Positions 45,755 to 58,900 of a DNA stretch of 64,000 nt are shown here, in pieces. The stretch's first letter is position 1; each line of letters begins with the position of its first letter. The notes under the pieces are model-generated. The model did not search any database. It was not told the DNA's origin and saw nothing but the letters and a program-made list of their open reading frames with translations. Where the stretch lies: the NCBI RefSeq assembly GCF_904424705.1, contig NZ_CAJGBF010000003.1:62001-126000 (forward strand), in the 5' to 3' direction. Source of the DNA: Rossellomorea arthrocnemi. GTDB taxonomy: Bacteria > Bacillota > Bacilli > Bacillales > Bacillaceae_B. The position numbers and the translations under genes are program-made.

Positions 45755-46276
45755 ATGGTTACGTTTCTACTGTTCTTATCATTTCTTCTCAATATCGTTT
45801 CCTTGCTTTCGATCGTTATTTTATACTCCAGGCAAAATCGTTTTCTACACATTGAAAAAGATCAGAAGAAGATCATTACGGAATTGGAAGATATCATTTC
45901 AGCTTATCTGATTGAAATGAAAGAGGAAAATGATGAATTCATTCGACGTGCTACAACCCAAATGTATAAAGACAGCGAGAGCACCGGTCCAACAGAAGAG
46001 AACAAACAAGACGTTTCACCCCCTACACAAAATAGTACAAAATGGACCGGCACCGGGTATAAGCGGGCTTCCAAGGCTTATCAACAGATGAATAATCCTC
46101 AAATGGAATCCGGGGATCAAACGGGCGAAATGCCGGAGGACCCTGAACAAGACCCACTCATTCAACATGTCGTCTCTTTGAAGAAAAAGGGGATGTCAAT
46201 TGAGGAAATAGCTAAAGCAGTCGGAAAAGGTCAAACAGAAATTGAGCTCCTGCTAAAATTTCGTCAATTAATGTAG
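45755..46276 (+). CDS. swrB: swarming motility protein SwrB
   Basis: Last gene of fla/che. SwrB promotes activation of the flagellar export apparatus in B. subtilis. 173 residues: an N-terminal membrane segment (about 3-25, FLLFLSFLLNIVSLLSIVILYS), a short charged helix, a disordered Pro/Gln/Asn-rich middle and a conserved C-terminal helix-turn-helix-like end (VVSLKKKGMSIEEIAKAVGKGQTEIELLLKF, in two parts). AAAGGTGA precedes the ATG. Confidence 0.92.
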   Translation: MVTFLLFLSFLLNIVSLLSIVILYSRQNRFLHIEKDQKKIITELEDIISAYLIEMKEENDEFIRRATTQMYKDSESTGPTEENKQDVSPPTQNSTKWTGTGYKRASKAYQQMNNPQMESGDQTGEMPEDPEQDPLIQHVVSLKKKGMSIEEIAKAVGKGQTEIELLLKFRQLM

Positions 46277-46283
46277 GAAGTTC

Positions 46284-46312
46284 TTGATTGGATGGAGTAG
46301 GTATGCTATAGT
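46284..46312 (+). promoter_or_regulatory. sigma-A promoter of rpsB with extended -10
   Basis: TTGATT (46284-46289), 17 bp, TATAGT (46307-46312), preceded by TGC to give an extended -10. Predicted start near 46319, leaving a leader of about 115 nt. A strong promoter is expected for a ribosomal protein gene. Confidence 0.65.
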
Positions 46313-46347
46313 ATTCATGGTGTTATTACACACGTTTCTCGATTGAG

Positions 46348-46381
46348 GTAGATGGTGCTATTCTAGTTGAATAGTTTCTAC
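46348..46381 (+). promoter_or_regulatory. rpsB leader hairpin
   Basis: GTAGA (46348-46352) with TCTAC (46377-46381) and CTATTC (46358-46363) with GAATAG (46369-46374) form an interrupted stem with a 5-nt loop. No U tract follows, so it is not a terminator. It may be a structured leader used for S2 control, but I know of no proven element of this form in Bacillus. Confidence 0.4.
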
Positions 46382-46435
46382 TACAAGATGACGGAAACGG
46401 AGGAGAAAACAAAAACCATTTAGGAGGAAACACAC

Positions 46436-47143
46436 ATGTCAGTAATTTCTATGAAACAATTGCTAGAAGCTGGTGTACATTTCGGACACCAAACTCGCCG
46501 TTGGAACCCAAAGATGAAGAGATATATCTTCACTGAGCGTAACGGCATTTACATCATCGACCTTCAAAAAACAGTTAAAAAGGTTGAAGAAGCTTATAAC
46601 TTCGTGAAAGAATTAGCTGGTAACGGCGGTAAAGTTCTTTTCGTTGGAACGAAAAAACAAGCACAAGAATCTGTTAAAGAAGAAGCAGAACGTGCGGGTA
46701 TGTATTACATCAACCAACGTTGGTTAGGTGGAACACTTACGAATTTCGAAACAATCCAAAAACGTATTACACGTCTTAAAAACATCGAGAAGATGGAAGA
46801 AGACGGAACGTTTGAAGTACTTCCGAAGAAAGAAGTAGTACAACTTAAAAAAGAACATGAACGCTTAGTTAAATTCCTGGGCGGAATCAAAGATATGAAC
46901 ACGCTGCCTGATGCATTATTCATCATCGACCCTCGTAAAGAGCGTATCGCTGTAGCTGAAGCACGTAAACTTCATATCCCAATCGTGGGTATCGTTGATA
47001 CGAACTGTGATCCGGATGAAATCGATGTTGTCATTCCTGCGAATGACGATGCAATCCGTGCAGTTAAGCTTCTTACAGGTAAAATGGCTGACGCTATTTT
47101 AGAAGCTAAGCAAGGTGAAGAAGCAGCTGTAGCAGCTGAGTAA
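46436..47143 (+). CDS. rpsB: 30S ribosomal protein S2
   Basis: Ribosomal protein on the back of the 30S subunit. 235 residues with [30 protein letters not shown] (in two halves), [14 protein letters not shown] and [31 protein letters not shown] lies before the ATG. Strong codon bias (cgt, gaa, aaa) fits high expression. Confidence 0.99.
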   Translation: MSVISMKQLLEAGVHFGHQTRRWNPKMKRYIFTERNGIYIIDLQKTVKKVEEAYNFVKELAGNGGKVLFVGTKKQAQESVKEEAERAGMYYINQRWLGGTLTNFETIQKRITRLKNIEKMEEDGTFEVLPKKEVVQLKKEHERLVKFLGGIKDMNTLPDALFIIDPRKERIAVAEARKLHIPIVGIVDTNCDPDEIDVVIPANDDAIRAVKLLTGKMADAILEAKQGEEAAVAAE

Positions 47144-47149
47144 TGAATG

Positions 47150-47187
47150 AAAGGTGATAAGAGGGCTTACCCTTATCACCTTTTTTT
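47150..47187 (+). terminator. Rho-independent terminator after rpsB
   Basis: AAAGGTGATAAG (47150-47161) pairs with CTTATCACCTTT (47172-47183), 12 bp, followed by seven T. Some transcripts probably read through to tsf; otherwise tsf needs its own promoter. Confidence 0.9.
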
Positions 47188-47236
47188 AAAGAGTATTCAC
47201 ATCTACTGTACTCTACTTTAGAGGCAGTACATTTTA

Positions 47237-47263
47237 TGACTCTCACCAAACGGTGATAAGAGT
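47237..47263 (+). promoter_or_regulatory. tsf leader hairpin
   Basis: GACTCT pairs with AGAGTC, with an inner CACC/GGTG pair, about 20 nt before the tsf ribosome site AAGGAGG. No U tract. It is a small structured element in the 5' leader of tsf. Confidence 0.4.
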
Positions 47264-47294
47264 CTACATAGTCAAACTAAGGAGGAAACCCACT

Positions 47295-48176
47295 ATGGCA
47301 ATTACTGCACAAATGGTTAAAGAACTTCGTGAAAAAACTGGCGCTGGAATGATGGACTGTAAAAAAGCGTTAACAGAAACTGACGGAGATATGGACAAAG
47401 CAATTGACTTCCTACGTGAAAAAGGGATTGCAAAAGCAGCAAAGAAAGCTGATCGTATCGCAGCGGAAGGAACTACGTACATCGCAAGCGAAGGAAACAC
47501 TGCAATTATTCTTGAAGTAAACGCAGAAACAGATTTCGTTGCGAAAAACGAAAACTTCCAAAGCCTTGTAAAAGAACTGTCTGACCACTTACTTGCAAAT
47601 AAACCAGCTACTGTTGAAGAAGCTCTTGATCAAAAAATGGCTAATGGTTCCACTGTAACAGAATTCATCAATGCTGCTATCGCTAAAATCGGAGAAAAAA
47701 TCACACTTCGTCGTTTTGAAATCCGTACTAAAGATGATAACGCTGCATTCGGTGAGTACCTGCATATGGGTGGCCGCATTGCTGTTCTTACAGTAGTCGA
47801 AGGTACTACTGATGCAAGTGTAGCTAAAGATGTTGCAATGCACGCCGCAGCATTAAATCCTAAGTACGTATCTCGCGACCAGGTTTCTGCTGAAGAAGTA
47901 GAGCGTGAGCGTGAAGTGCTTAAGCAACAAGCGTTTAACGAAGGAAAGCCTGAAAACATCGTTGAGAAAATGGTGGAAGGCCGTCTTGGGAAATACTTTG
48001 AAGATATCTGTATCCTGGATCAAACATTTGTTAAGAATCCGGACCAGAAAGTACGTCAATATCTTGAAGCAAATAAAGCTACTTTAACTGATTTCACACG
48101 TTACGAAGTAGGAGAAGGTCTTGAAAAGCGTCAAGAAAACTTCGCTGAAGAAGTAATGAATCAAGTAAACAAATAA
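47295..48176 (+). CDS. tsf: translation elongation factor Ts
   Basis: Nucleotide exchange factor for EF-Tu. 293 residues, the B. subtilis length. N-terminal UBA-like domain [21 protein letters not shown], the core motif [14 protein letters not shown], and [14 protein letters not shown]. The ATG at 47295 has AAGGAGG 8-9 nt upstream; fourteen further in-frame codons upstream have no ribosome site. Confidence 0.99.
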   Translation: MAITAQMVKELREKTGAGMMDCKKALTETDGDMDKAIDFLREKGIAKAAKKADRIAAEGTTYIASEGNTAIILEVNAETDFVAKNENFQSLVKELSDHLLANKPATVEEALDQKMANGSTVTEFINAAIAKIGEKITLRRFEIRTKDDNAAFGEYLHMGGRIAVLTVVEGTTDASVAKDVAMHAAALNPKYVSRDQVSAEEVEREREVLKQQAFNEGKPENIVEKMVEGRLGKYFEDICILDQTFVKNPDQKVRQYLEANKATLTDFTRYEVGEGLEKRQENFAEEVMNQVNK

Positions 48177-48203
48177 GATCAGCTAAAGTTGAACAATTTT
48201 TAG

Positions 48204-48988
<785 letters not shown>

Positions 48989-48989
<1 letters not shown>

Positions 48990-49546
48990 TGCCAAACACG
49001 ATCATAACAAATGCGAAAGAAAGAATGACAAAAGCCATACAAACATTTTCACGTGAGTTAGCAAGTATCCGTGCAGGAAGAGCAAATGCTTCTCTGCTCG
49101 ATAAGATCTCGGTTGATTACTATGGTGCACCGACACCGGTCAATCAATTAGCTGGAATCTCGATTCCAGAGGCCCGTATGCTTGTCATCCAGCCTTACGA
49201 CAAATCAGCATTAGGTGATATTGAAAAGGCAATCTTGAAATCAGATCTTGGTATCACACCGACAAGTGATGGAAACATCATCCGAATCGTGGTTCCTGCT
49301 TTGACGGAGGAGCGTCGTAAAGAACTTGTGAAGCTTGTGAAAAAAGAAGCCGAAGAAGCAAAAGTGGCTATCCGTAATATCCGCCGTGATGCAAATGATG
49401 AATTGAAGAAAAAAGAGAAAAACGGGGATATTACAGAGGATGATCTTCGTGGTTACTCTGATGATGTTCAAAAAGCAACGGACGAAAGCATCGTCAAAAT
49501 TGATAACGTTGCAAAAGATAAAGAACAAGAAATGCTGGAAGTATAA
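48989..49546 (+). CDS. frr: ribosome recycling factor
   Basis: Splits post-termination ribosomes with EF-G. 185 residues, the standard length. [36 protein letters not shown] and [14 protein letters not shown] are the family motifs. The start codon overlaps the pyrH stop by one base, coupling the pair; AAGGGGG is the ribosome site inside pyrH. Confidence 0.99.
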
Positions 49547-49565
49547 ACATTCATAAACCAATTCT

Positions 49566-49620
49566 AAGGGGCTGTCCTATAAGTGAACTCATATTCCTTA
49601 TGGGTCGGTCCCTTTGTTTT
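49566..49620 (+). terminator. imperfect terminator after frr
   Basis: 18-bp imperfect stem 49566-49583 with 49597-49614 (two mismatches, two G-U pairs), followed by TTTGTTTT. The stretch from here to the uppS promoter (about 150 bp) holds no credible gene. Confidence 0.7.
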
Positions 49621-49771
49621 AGCTTATAAAGCGACACAAGACAACTTTCCTTTCCATTTCTCAGGATCAAAGGTATATGGTCGTATCGGGGCGAACGATC
49701 ATACCTTTTACCTTTTATCCATTATACGTTTATACATAATCTATTTTCTTGAAGATATCTTCCTTATTTTT

Positions 49772-49780
49772 TGATATGAT
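49772..49780 (+). promoter_or_regulatory. candidate extended -10 promoter of uppS
   Basis: TGATATGAT: a TATGAT hexamer with TG one base upstream. A TTGAAG at 49749-49754 is 20 bp away, too far for a good -35, so the extended -10 would carry recognition. About 45 bp before uppS. Confidence 0.45.
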
Positions 49781-49824
49781 AGTAAGGGCAAATATTTTTT
49801 GGATTGTTGGTGGAGGATTTATTT

Positions 49825-50616
49825 ATGCTAAACAAGCTTAAGCAATGGAAACGACAACACACTTCCGAGGAAGTCGATAATCGATTTCAAGAACTACTAA
49901 AACACCCGATTCCGGGTCATATAGCAATCATTATGGATGGTAACGGGCGGTGGGCCAAAAAGAGGGCATTGCCAAGGGTGGCCGGACACCATGAAGGTAT
50001 GAAATGTGTACGGAGAATCACCAAATTGGCAAATGAACTGGGACTCGAAGCCTTGACCTTATATGCTTTTTCGACAGAGAATTGGAAGCGCCCTAAAATG
50101 GAAGTCGAGTTTCTTATGAAATTGCCAGAGGAATTTTTAGGAACGTTCCTTCCTGAATTGGTTGAAGAAAATGTTCAAGTGAAAATGATGGGCTCAAAAG
50201 ACGCCTTGCCAACCCATACGAAGGCAGCCGTAACAAAGGCAATGGAAGCAACCAAGCACAATGATGGACTAATTCTGAATTTCGCTTTGAACTATGGCAG
50301 CCGGTCAGAAATCATCGATTCTATGAAGCATGTCTTAAAAGATGTGCAAAATGGAATACTAGATGAAAGTGAATTAAATGAAGACATGTTTTCAAACTAT
50401 TTGATGACAAAAGATTTAAAAGATCCAGACCTGCTTATTCGAACGAGTGGAGAAATCCGCTTAAGTAACTTTATGCTTTGGCAATTGGCTTATACGGAGT
50501 TCTTTTTTACAGACGTACTTTGGCCGGATTTTGGCAAGGTGCATTTAATTGAAGCCATCGAAGCATACCAAGGTCGTTCAAGAAGATTTGGTGGGTTACA
50601 AAGTGAGGAATCCTGA
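49825..50616 (+). CDS. uppS: isoprenyl transferase (undecaprenyl diphosphate synthase)
   Basis: Makes the C55 lipid carrier for peptidoglycan and teichoic acids by cis-addition of isopentenyl units. 263 residues. The catalytic block HIAIIMDGNGRWAKKRALPR, the AFSTENWKRP motif and LIRTSGEIRLSNFMLWQLAY are intact. GGAGG is 8 nt before the ATG at 49825; an upstream in-frame TTG (49804) is not used. Its stop overlaps cdsA. Confidence 0.98.
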   Translation: MLNKLKQWKRQHTSEEVDNRFQELLKHPIPGHIAIIMDGNGRWAKKRALPRVAGHHEGMKCVRRITKLANELGLEALTLYAFSTENWKRPKMEVEFLMKLPEEFLGTFLPELVEENVQVKMMGSKDALPTHTKAAVTKAMEATKHNDGLILNFALNYGSRSEIIDSMKHVLKDVQNGILDESELNEDMFSNYLMTKDLKDPDLLIRTSGEIRLSNFMLWQLAYTEFFFTDVLWPDFGKVHLIEAIEAYQGRSRRFGGLQSEES

Positions 50617-51401
50617 TGAAACAAAGAATTATTACAGCAGTGGTAGCGGCAGCAATATTTTTACCGATCATTCTTTTTGGTGAAACACCATTTATGATTT
50701 TAATGTATCTGATCGCTTCCATCAGTTTATATGAGGCTCTAAAGATGAAGGGACAATGGATTTTTACCATCCCAGGCTTATTATCACTCGCTCTTTTGTG
50801 GGTGTTTCTCATTCCAACGGAATCGATCGGAATCATTTCAGATTTCGGGTACTCCAAGATTGAATTAGTATTTCTTGCCGTGTTATTATTTTTGACGTAT
50901 ACAGTAGCGACCAAGAATCGCTTTAATTTTGATGATGTGGCGTATTCTCTTCTAAGCATTTTATATGTGGGTATCGGTTTCTATTACTTCATGGAAATCA
51001 GACTGGAAGAGGGTGTGCAGTTTGTATTTTATGCGCTGTTCATTATCTGGGCAACCGATTCCGGTGCTTATTTCATCGGCAGGGCAATGGGGAAGAAGAA
51101 GCTCTGGCCTGAGATCAGTCCGAATAAGACCATTGAAGGCTTTGTCGGAGGCATTGTTTGTGCCGTCATAGTCGGCGTCATCATGACGTTTTTCGCAGAT
51201 CTTGATATGTCCATCCCCAAGCTTGTGATCGTGACAGCGGTTCTATCCGTCTTCGGGCAGGTAGGGGACTTAGTGGAATCTGCTTTGAAACGACATTTCA
51301 ATGTAAAGGATTCCGGACATTTACTGCCGGGACACGGTGGTATGCTGGATCGTTTCGATAGTTTACTATTTGTATTTCCCCTTCTTCATTTCCTGCTGTA
51401 A
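50616..51401 (+). CDS. cdsA: phosphatidate cytidylyltransferase
   Basis: Membrane enzyme forming CDP-diacylglycerol, the branch point of phospholipid synthesis. 261 residues with about seven hydrophobic segments. The signature near the C-terminus is GQVGDLVESALKRHFNVKDSGHLLPGHGGMLDRFDS, in two readable halves. One-base overlap with uppS. Confidence 0.98.
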   Translation: MKQRIITAVVAAAIFLPIILFGETPFMILMYLIASISLYEALKMKGQWIFTIPGLLSLALLWVFLIPTESIGIISDFGYSKIELVFLAVLLFLTYTVATKNRFNFDDVAYSLLSILYVGIGFYYFMEIRLEEGVQFVFYALFIIWATDSGAYFIGRAMGKKKLWPEISPNKTIEGFVGGIVCAVIVGVIMTFFADLDMSIPKLVIVTAVLSVFGQVGDLVESALKRHFNVKDSGHLLPGHGGMLDRFDSLLFVFPLLHFLL

Positions 51402-51441
51402 CGCAAAAAGTGGAAGGTTTCAATCGGGAGGAGTGTAGCAG

Positions 51442-52584
51442 TTGAAGAAAGTCAGCTTAATGGGTGCTACCGGGTCGATTGGGCTACAGACCCTGGATGT
51501 CATTCGGGAGCATCCTGAAGAATTTAAATTGACTGCCATGTCAGTTGGCAAAAATATAGAAAAAGCCAGAAAGATGATCATGGAATTCAGTCCCCGGCTC
51601 GTTTCTGTCCAGTACAAAGAGGATGCTGAATCATTATCCAGGGAATTCCCTTCATCTATTAAGATTCTACATGGGGAAGAAGGATTGGTGGAGGTAGCCT
51701 GTCATCAGGATGCTGACGTTCTGGTGAATGCGGTACTTGGAAGTGTCGGATTATATCCTACACTCCAGGCTATTGAGGCCGGAAAAACGATCGCGATTGC
51801 GAATAAGGAAACCCTGGTAACAGCAGGGCACCTTGTAATGGAAGCGGCAAAGAGAAAAGGGACGAGTTTGCTGCCGGTTGATAGTGAACATTCCGCCATC
51901 TTCCAGGCACTTCAAGGGGAAAAGGAAAAGAATATAGAAAAATTGATTATTACTGCTTCAGGTGGCAGTTTCAGGGACCGGACAAGGGATGAGTTGGTCG
52001 GTGTCACAGTTCATGAAGCATTGAATCATCCAAACTGGTCAATGGGAGCGAAAATCACCATAGATTCTGCGTCCATGATGAATAAAGGATTAGAGGTCAT
52101 AGAGGCACATTGGTTATTTGACATGCCATACGACCAAATCAGTGTTGTGCAGCATAGGGAAAGCATCATCCACTCGATGATTCAATTCCATGACTCTTCT
52201 GTTATGGCTCAACTGGGCACACCGGATATGCGCGTGCCCATTCAATATGCTCTGACGTATCCAGACAGGTTTCATAGACCGGGGAAAAGGCTGGATCTGG
52301 TTGAAATCGGTAAGCTCCATTTTGAAGAAATGGATTTGGACCGTTTCCGTTGCCTGGCTTTTGCATATGATGCAGGACGGATCGGCGGTAGTATGACAAC
52401 GGTCTTAAATGCTGCAAATGAAGCCAGCGTCGCGCTGTTCCTGGATAATAAAATATCTTTCCTTGACATAGAAAGAAATATTGAAAAGGCTATGAATGCT
52501 CACAAGGTAATACATAAGCCTGATCTTGAAACCATATATGAAATCGACCTTCATACCCGTCGACTCGTTTCAAGTTGGTTATAG
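51442..52584 (+). CDS. dxr: 1-deoxy-D-xylulose 5-phosphate reductoisomerase
   Basis: Second step of the MEP isoprenoid pathway, producing MEP with NADPH. 380 residues. NADPH fold [18 protein letters not shown], the metal/substrate motifs [13 protein letters not shown] and [10 protein letters not shown], and [32 protein letters not shown] (in parts). TTG start at 51442, 7 nt after GGAGGAG. With uppS next door it places two polyprenol-pathway genes together. Confidence 0.98.
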   Translation: MKKVSLMGATGSIGLQTLDVIREHPEEFKLTAMSVGKNIEKARKMIMEFSPRLVSVQYKEDAESLSREFPSSIKILHGEEGLVEVACHQDADVLVNAVLGSVGLYPTLQAIEAGKTIAIANKETLVTAGHLVMEAAKRKGTSLLPVDSEHSAIFQALQGEKEKNIEKLIITASGGSFRDRTRDELVGVTVHEALNHPNWSMGAKITIDSASMMNKGLEVIEAHWLFDMPYDQISVVQHRESIIHSMIQFHDSSVMAQLGTPDMRVPIQYALTYPDRFHRPGKRLDLVEIGKLHFEEMDLDRFRCLAFAYDAGRIGGSMTTVLNAANEASVALFLDNKISFLDIERNIEKAMNAHKVIHKPDLETIYEIDLHTRRLVSSWL

Positions 52585-52705
52585 GCAAGGGTCTTTAGCA
52601 TGTTTACCTGTATTGTAACGTAGAATGATAGTGGACATGTTTCTTGCGGTATACATTAACATATAAATCTGTTACCAACAGGTTATAAAAAAGGTGGTTT
52701 TTTAT

Positions 52706-53962
52706 TTGCAAACGGTGATTGCCTTTATTGTTATTTTTGGGGCTTTAGTATTTTTTCATGAGCTGGGGCATCTGATTTTCGCTAAACGAGCAGGGATACT
52801 GTGCCGTGAATTTGCCATAGGGTTTGGACCTAAAGTGTTTTCGTATAAAAAGAATGAAACGACTTATACCATTCGCTTGCTTCCTCTTGGCGGCTTTGTA
52901 CGGATGGCCGGAGAGGATCCGGAAATGGTGGAGCTCAAGGCAGGGCATCGAGTGGGGCTTGTACTGGACCAGGATGAAAAGATCATTAAAATTGTCTTGA
53001 ATAACAAAGATCGCTATCCTAATATTCGTGTCATCGAAGTGGAAGAAGCGGATCTGGAACATAGACTGCAGATCCGTGGGTATGAGGAAGACGAGGAAGA
53101 CTTAAAAACATTCCCTATTTCAAGAGATGCTATATTCATTGAAGATGGTGTGGAAACGCAAATCGCCCCGTGGGATCGACAGTTCGCTTCCAAGACCCTT
53201 CCACAGCGGGCACTGGCTATCTTTGCCGGACCATTATTTAATTTCATTTTGGCTTTCTTTATCTTTATTCTTGTCGGCCTATTGCAAGGTGTACCTACTA
53301 ACGATCCTGTACTTGGTGAATTGACTGAGGACGGTGCAGCGAGAGAGGCAGGCCTTCAAAAGAATGACGTCGTCCAAAGCATTGACGGGAAAGAAATTTC
53401 CACTTGGGATGATATAGTGACGATTATTCAAAAGCACCCTGGAGACGAGCTGAGATTTAATGTTGACCGGGATGGCTCAAATGCTGAGATTCCCGTAACA
53501 CCAAAGCCTCAGGAAATCGAGGGGGAAGAGATAGGTATCATTGGTGTTCATAGTCCTGTGGAGAAATCACCGCTTAAAGTAGTGTCAAACAGTGCACAGC
53601 AAACCTATGAATGGACCAAAATGATTTTCGTCCTTCTTGGAAAGCTTGTGTCTGGTGAATTTTCCATTGATGCCTTATCGGGACCTGTCGGCATCTATCA
53701 GTCAACAGATGTTGTGGCGAAATCAGGAATATACTATTTAATGAGGTGGGCAGCCATCCTCAGTATCAACCTGGGTATCATGAATCTATTGCCAATCCCC
53801 GCACTTGATGGAGGGAGACTTCTATTTTTTGCCGTTGAAGCTGTAAGAGGTAAGCCTGTGGATCGTCAAATGGAAGGCATGGTCCACTTTGTCGGATTTG
53901 CCCTTCTCATGGTACTTATGCTCGTCGTTACATGGAACGATATACAGAGATTTTTCCTATAA
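52706..53962 (+). CDS. rasP: RIP metalloprotease RasP (RseP, site-2 protease family)
   Basis: Intramembrane zinc protease that completes degradation of anti-sigma factors such as RsiW and clears signal-peptide remnants. 418 residues. The zinc site His18-Glu19-Leu-Gly-His22 lies in the first membrane segment, a PDZ domain spans about 200-270 (GLQKNDVVQSIDGKEISTWD), and NLLPIPALDGGR supplies the third zinc ligand. The TTG at 52706 is favoured because AAAAGGTGG ends 9 nt before; a GTG at 52694 overlaps that site. Confidence 0.97.
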   Translation: MQTVIAFIVIFGALVFFHELGHLIFAKRAGILCREFAIGFGPKVFSYKKNETTYTIRLLPLGGFVRMAGEDPEMVELKAGHRVGLVLDQDEKIIKIVLNNKDRYPNIRVIEVEEADLEHRLQIRGYEEDEEDLKTFPISRDAIFIEDGVETQIAPWDRQFASKTLPQRALAIFAGPLFNFILAFFIFILVGLLQGVPTNDPVLGELTEDGAAREAGLQKNDVVQSIDGKEISTWDDIVTIIQKHPGDELRFNVDRDGSNAEIPVTPKPQEIEGEEIGIIGVHSPVEKSPLKVVSNSAQQTYEWTKMIFVLLGKLVSGEFSIDALSGPVGIYQSTDVVAKSGIYYLMRWAAILSINLGIMNLLPIPALDGGRLLFFAVEAVRGKPVDRQMEGMVHFVGFALLMVLMLVVTWNDIQRFFL

Positions 53963-53982
53963 AATTCATCATAGGAATCAAA

Positions 53983-54034
53983 AACAGGCAGTTTCTCCCT
54001 TTGTAATCAAAAAATGAGGGTGTCACTGCCTGTT
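53983..54034 (+). terminator. probable terminator after rasP
   Basis: AACAGGCAGT (53983-53992) pairs with ACTGCCTGTT (54025-54034); the inner TCTCCCT with AGGGTG extends the stem. Only a weak T run follows (TCATTT), so efficiency is uncertain. Confidence 0.6.
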
Positions 54035-54109
54035 CATTTAAGTTAAAATAGTGAGAAGGAAATTCTTACACTACATAAATAATTCATATGGTAACTGAGG
54101 TGCTAATAA

Positions 54110-55813
<1,704 letters not shown>

Positions 55814-55818
55814 ATCTT

Positions 55819-55871
55819 AAAGGGCTCGACTTTAAAGGAGGCAATCCTTTTGCTGTCAGCCCTTTTTATTC
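55819..55871 (+). terminator. Rho-independent terminator after proS
   Basis: AAAGGGCT-c-GAC (55819-55830) pairs with GTC-a-GCCCTTT (55855-55865), with an inner hairpin AAAGGA/TCCTTT, then TTTATT. Confidence 0.8.
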
Positions 55872-55914
55872 TGTAAATAATATGATACACAAGTAGAAAA
55901 GGGGGAAAACGAAT

Positions 55915-58900
55915 ATGGAAGAAAAGCCCCTGGGCAAAAGAGAAAGGTTTCAATTGTTGCTTCAACAGTTAGGCTTAACTGAAGATGCCTTTGTCCAATA
56001 TTTCAGACATGCTGAAATTGAAAAATTGGCGGTCTTTCGAAAAGAAAAGAAATGGCATTTCCACTTTACATTTGAAGAAATCATCCCTTGTAACGTGTGG
56101 AGTAAATTTTCCATTGCATTGCAAACATCCTTTAAGCATATTGCTAATGTAGGTTATACAATTAAAGTGTTGAACCCTAATGTAACGGACCAGCATATTT
56201 TGGATTACTGGCAGGACTGTGTGAAGGAAATTCAAGGAATAGCTCCGCCTTTATTAAAATTATTAAATACTCAAAAGCCTAAAATCAATGGAAACAAAAT
56301 CATTGTTCAGGCTTCTAATGATACAGAAGCTACACAGTTGAAAAGAAAATACGGTGAAATGATCACCTCGACATTTGAAAACTTCGGTTTTCCCAAATTG
56401 GTCCTGGATGCAGAGGTAAGTCAGGTTGAAGAACAAAGCAATGAATATGAGAAATTTTTAGAAGAAAAGCTTAAAGAGGATCAGGAAAGAGCGAAACAGG
56501 CTCTTATTGAAATGGAAAAAGCCGAAAAAGAGGGTGCAAGTGATGCACCGAGCGGTCCTTTCATGCTTGGTCTTACAATTAAAGACGATGCTGACTTCCG
56601 AAAAATTGAAGAAATTTATGATGAAGAGCGGCGGATAGCCATTGAAGGATATGTGTTCGATTGTGAGACAAGGGAACTCAGAAGCGGCCGTACCCTACTA
56701 ACATTTAAGGTGACGGACTACTCAAGCTCTATTCTGGTCAAAATGTTCTCCAGGGATAAAGAGGACGCCGCTGTCATGAATAATATGAAAAAAGGTATGT
56801 GGGTCCGCTGCCGCGGAAGCATCCAAAATGATACATTTGTTCGAGACCTTGTGATGATCGCAAATGATGTGAATGAAATCAAGCCGGTTCTTAGACTGGA
56901 CACTGCCCCTGCAGATGAAAAAAGAGTTGAGCTTCACATGCATACCCCAATGAGTCAAATGGATGCCGTTTCCTCAGTGGCAAGTCTGGTGGCCCAGGCA
57001 AAAAAATGGGGGCATAAAGCGGTTGCGATAACTGATCATGCTGTGGCACAATCTTTCCCTGAAGCATACAACGCAAGCAAGAAAAACGATATTAAACTTC
57101 TCTATGGTGTGGAAGCGAATCTTGTTGATGATGGGGTTCCGATTGCCTATAATGACCGTGACCTTCCCCTTGAAAATAGCACCTATATTGTGTTTGACGT
57201 AGAGACAACAGGGCTTTCTGCAGTGTATGATACCATCATAGAGCTCGCTGCTGTCAAAATAAAAGATGGAGAGGTCATTGATAAATTCGAGTCCTTTGCA
57301 AATCCTCATCATCCGTTATCTGCTACGACGATTGAATTAACTGGAATTACAGATGACATGGTGCAGACGGCTCCAGAGATAAATGATGTCCTTCACAGAT
57401 ATCATAAATGGGTGGGGGATGATATTCTGGTCGCCCATAATGCATCTTTTGATATGGGGTTCTTGAATGCAGGGTATCAAAAAGCCGGGATTCAAAAGGC
57501 AACCAATCCGGTCATTGATACGCTGGAACTGGCAAGACTCCTTTACCCGCAATTCAAGAATCACCGCCTAAATACATTGGCAAAGAAATTCGATATTGAA
57601 TTGACCCAGCATCACAGGGCGATCTATGATGCAGAAACAACCGGATATTTATTATTGAAAATGCTGAAAGACGCCGTGGAAAAAGGGATCACAAATCATA
57701 ATCAATTTAATGATTATATGGGAAAAGGTGACGCATATAAGCGGTCAAGACCGTATCATTGTACATTGATCGCCCAGACGGAACAAGGATTGAAAAATCT
57801 TTATAAGCTGGTCTCAATCTCCCATATGAATTATTTTTTCCGCGTTCCAAGAATTCCCCGCTCTCAATTGCAAAAGTACCGTGCGGGCATACTGGTCGGT
57901 TCCGGTTGTGATAAAGGCGAAGTATTCGAAGGGATGATGCAGAAAGGAAAAGAAGAGGTCGAAGAGAAGGCTCAATTCTATGATTACCTGGAAGTGCATC
58001 CGAAAGAAGTGTACCAGCATTTAATTGAATTAGATCTTGTACAAAGTCAGAAAAACCTGGAAGATATTATCCAGAACATTGTTGAACTGGGCAGGGAATT
58101 GGATAAGCCTGTTGTGGCGACTGGAAATGTTCATTACCTGAATGAGACAGATAAGATTTATCGAAAGATCCTGGTAGGGTCTCAAGGTGGGGCGAATCCC
58201 TTGAACCGCCATGAGCTCCCTGATGTTCACTTCAGAACAACGAATGAAATGCTCGACGCCTTCTCCTTCTTGGGAAAAGACACGGCTAAAGAGATTGTAG
58301 TCGATAATTCCAATAAGATTGCCGATATGATAGATGTCATTAAGCCGATCAGAGATGATCTTTATACACCGAAAATCGAAGGTGCAGACGAAGAAATGCG
58401 CCGTATGAGTTATGCTATGGCAAAAAGCATCTATGGTGAAGAGCTTCCTGAAATTGTCGAAGCCAGAATCGAAAAAGAATTGAAGAGTATCATCGGACAC
58501 GGTTTCGCGGTCATTTATTTAATCTCCCATAAGCTGGTTAAGAAATCGCTGGATGACGGATACCTGGTAGGGTCACGTGGGTCCGTAGGCTCTTCTTTTG
58601 TAGCGACCATGACAGAAATCACAGAGGTAAATCCTTTACCTCCTCATTATGTATGCCCGTCCTGCAAGAAGTCCGTGTTCTTTGATGATGGATCTGTTGG
58701 ATCTGGATTTGACCTGCCTAATAAGGACTGTGACGAATGCGGCGTTCCATTTAAAAAAGATGGTCACGATATCCCATTTGAAACTTTCCTTGGATTTAAA
58801 GGGGACAAGGTTCCGGATATCGATTTGAACTTCTCAGGGGAATATCAGCCGAATGCACACAACTATACAAAAGTTCTGTTCGGTGAGGACAACGTATATC

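Noticed and set aside
49583-49774. 63-codon open frame between frr and uppS
   Set aside because: It begins inside the terminator loop and ends in the uppS promoter; no ribosome site.
54035-54109. T-box leader before proS
   Set aside because: The region is too short and has no T-box core sequence or specifier-type structure.
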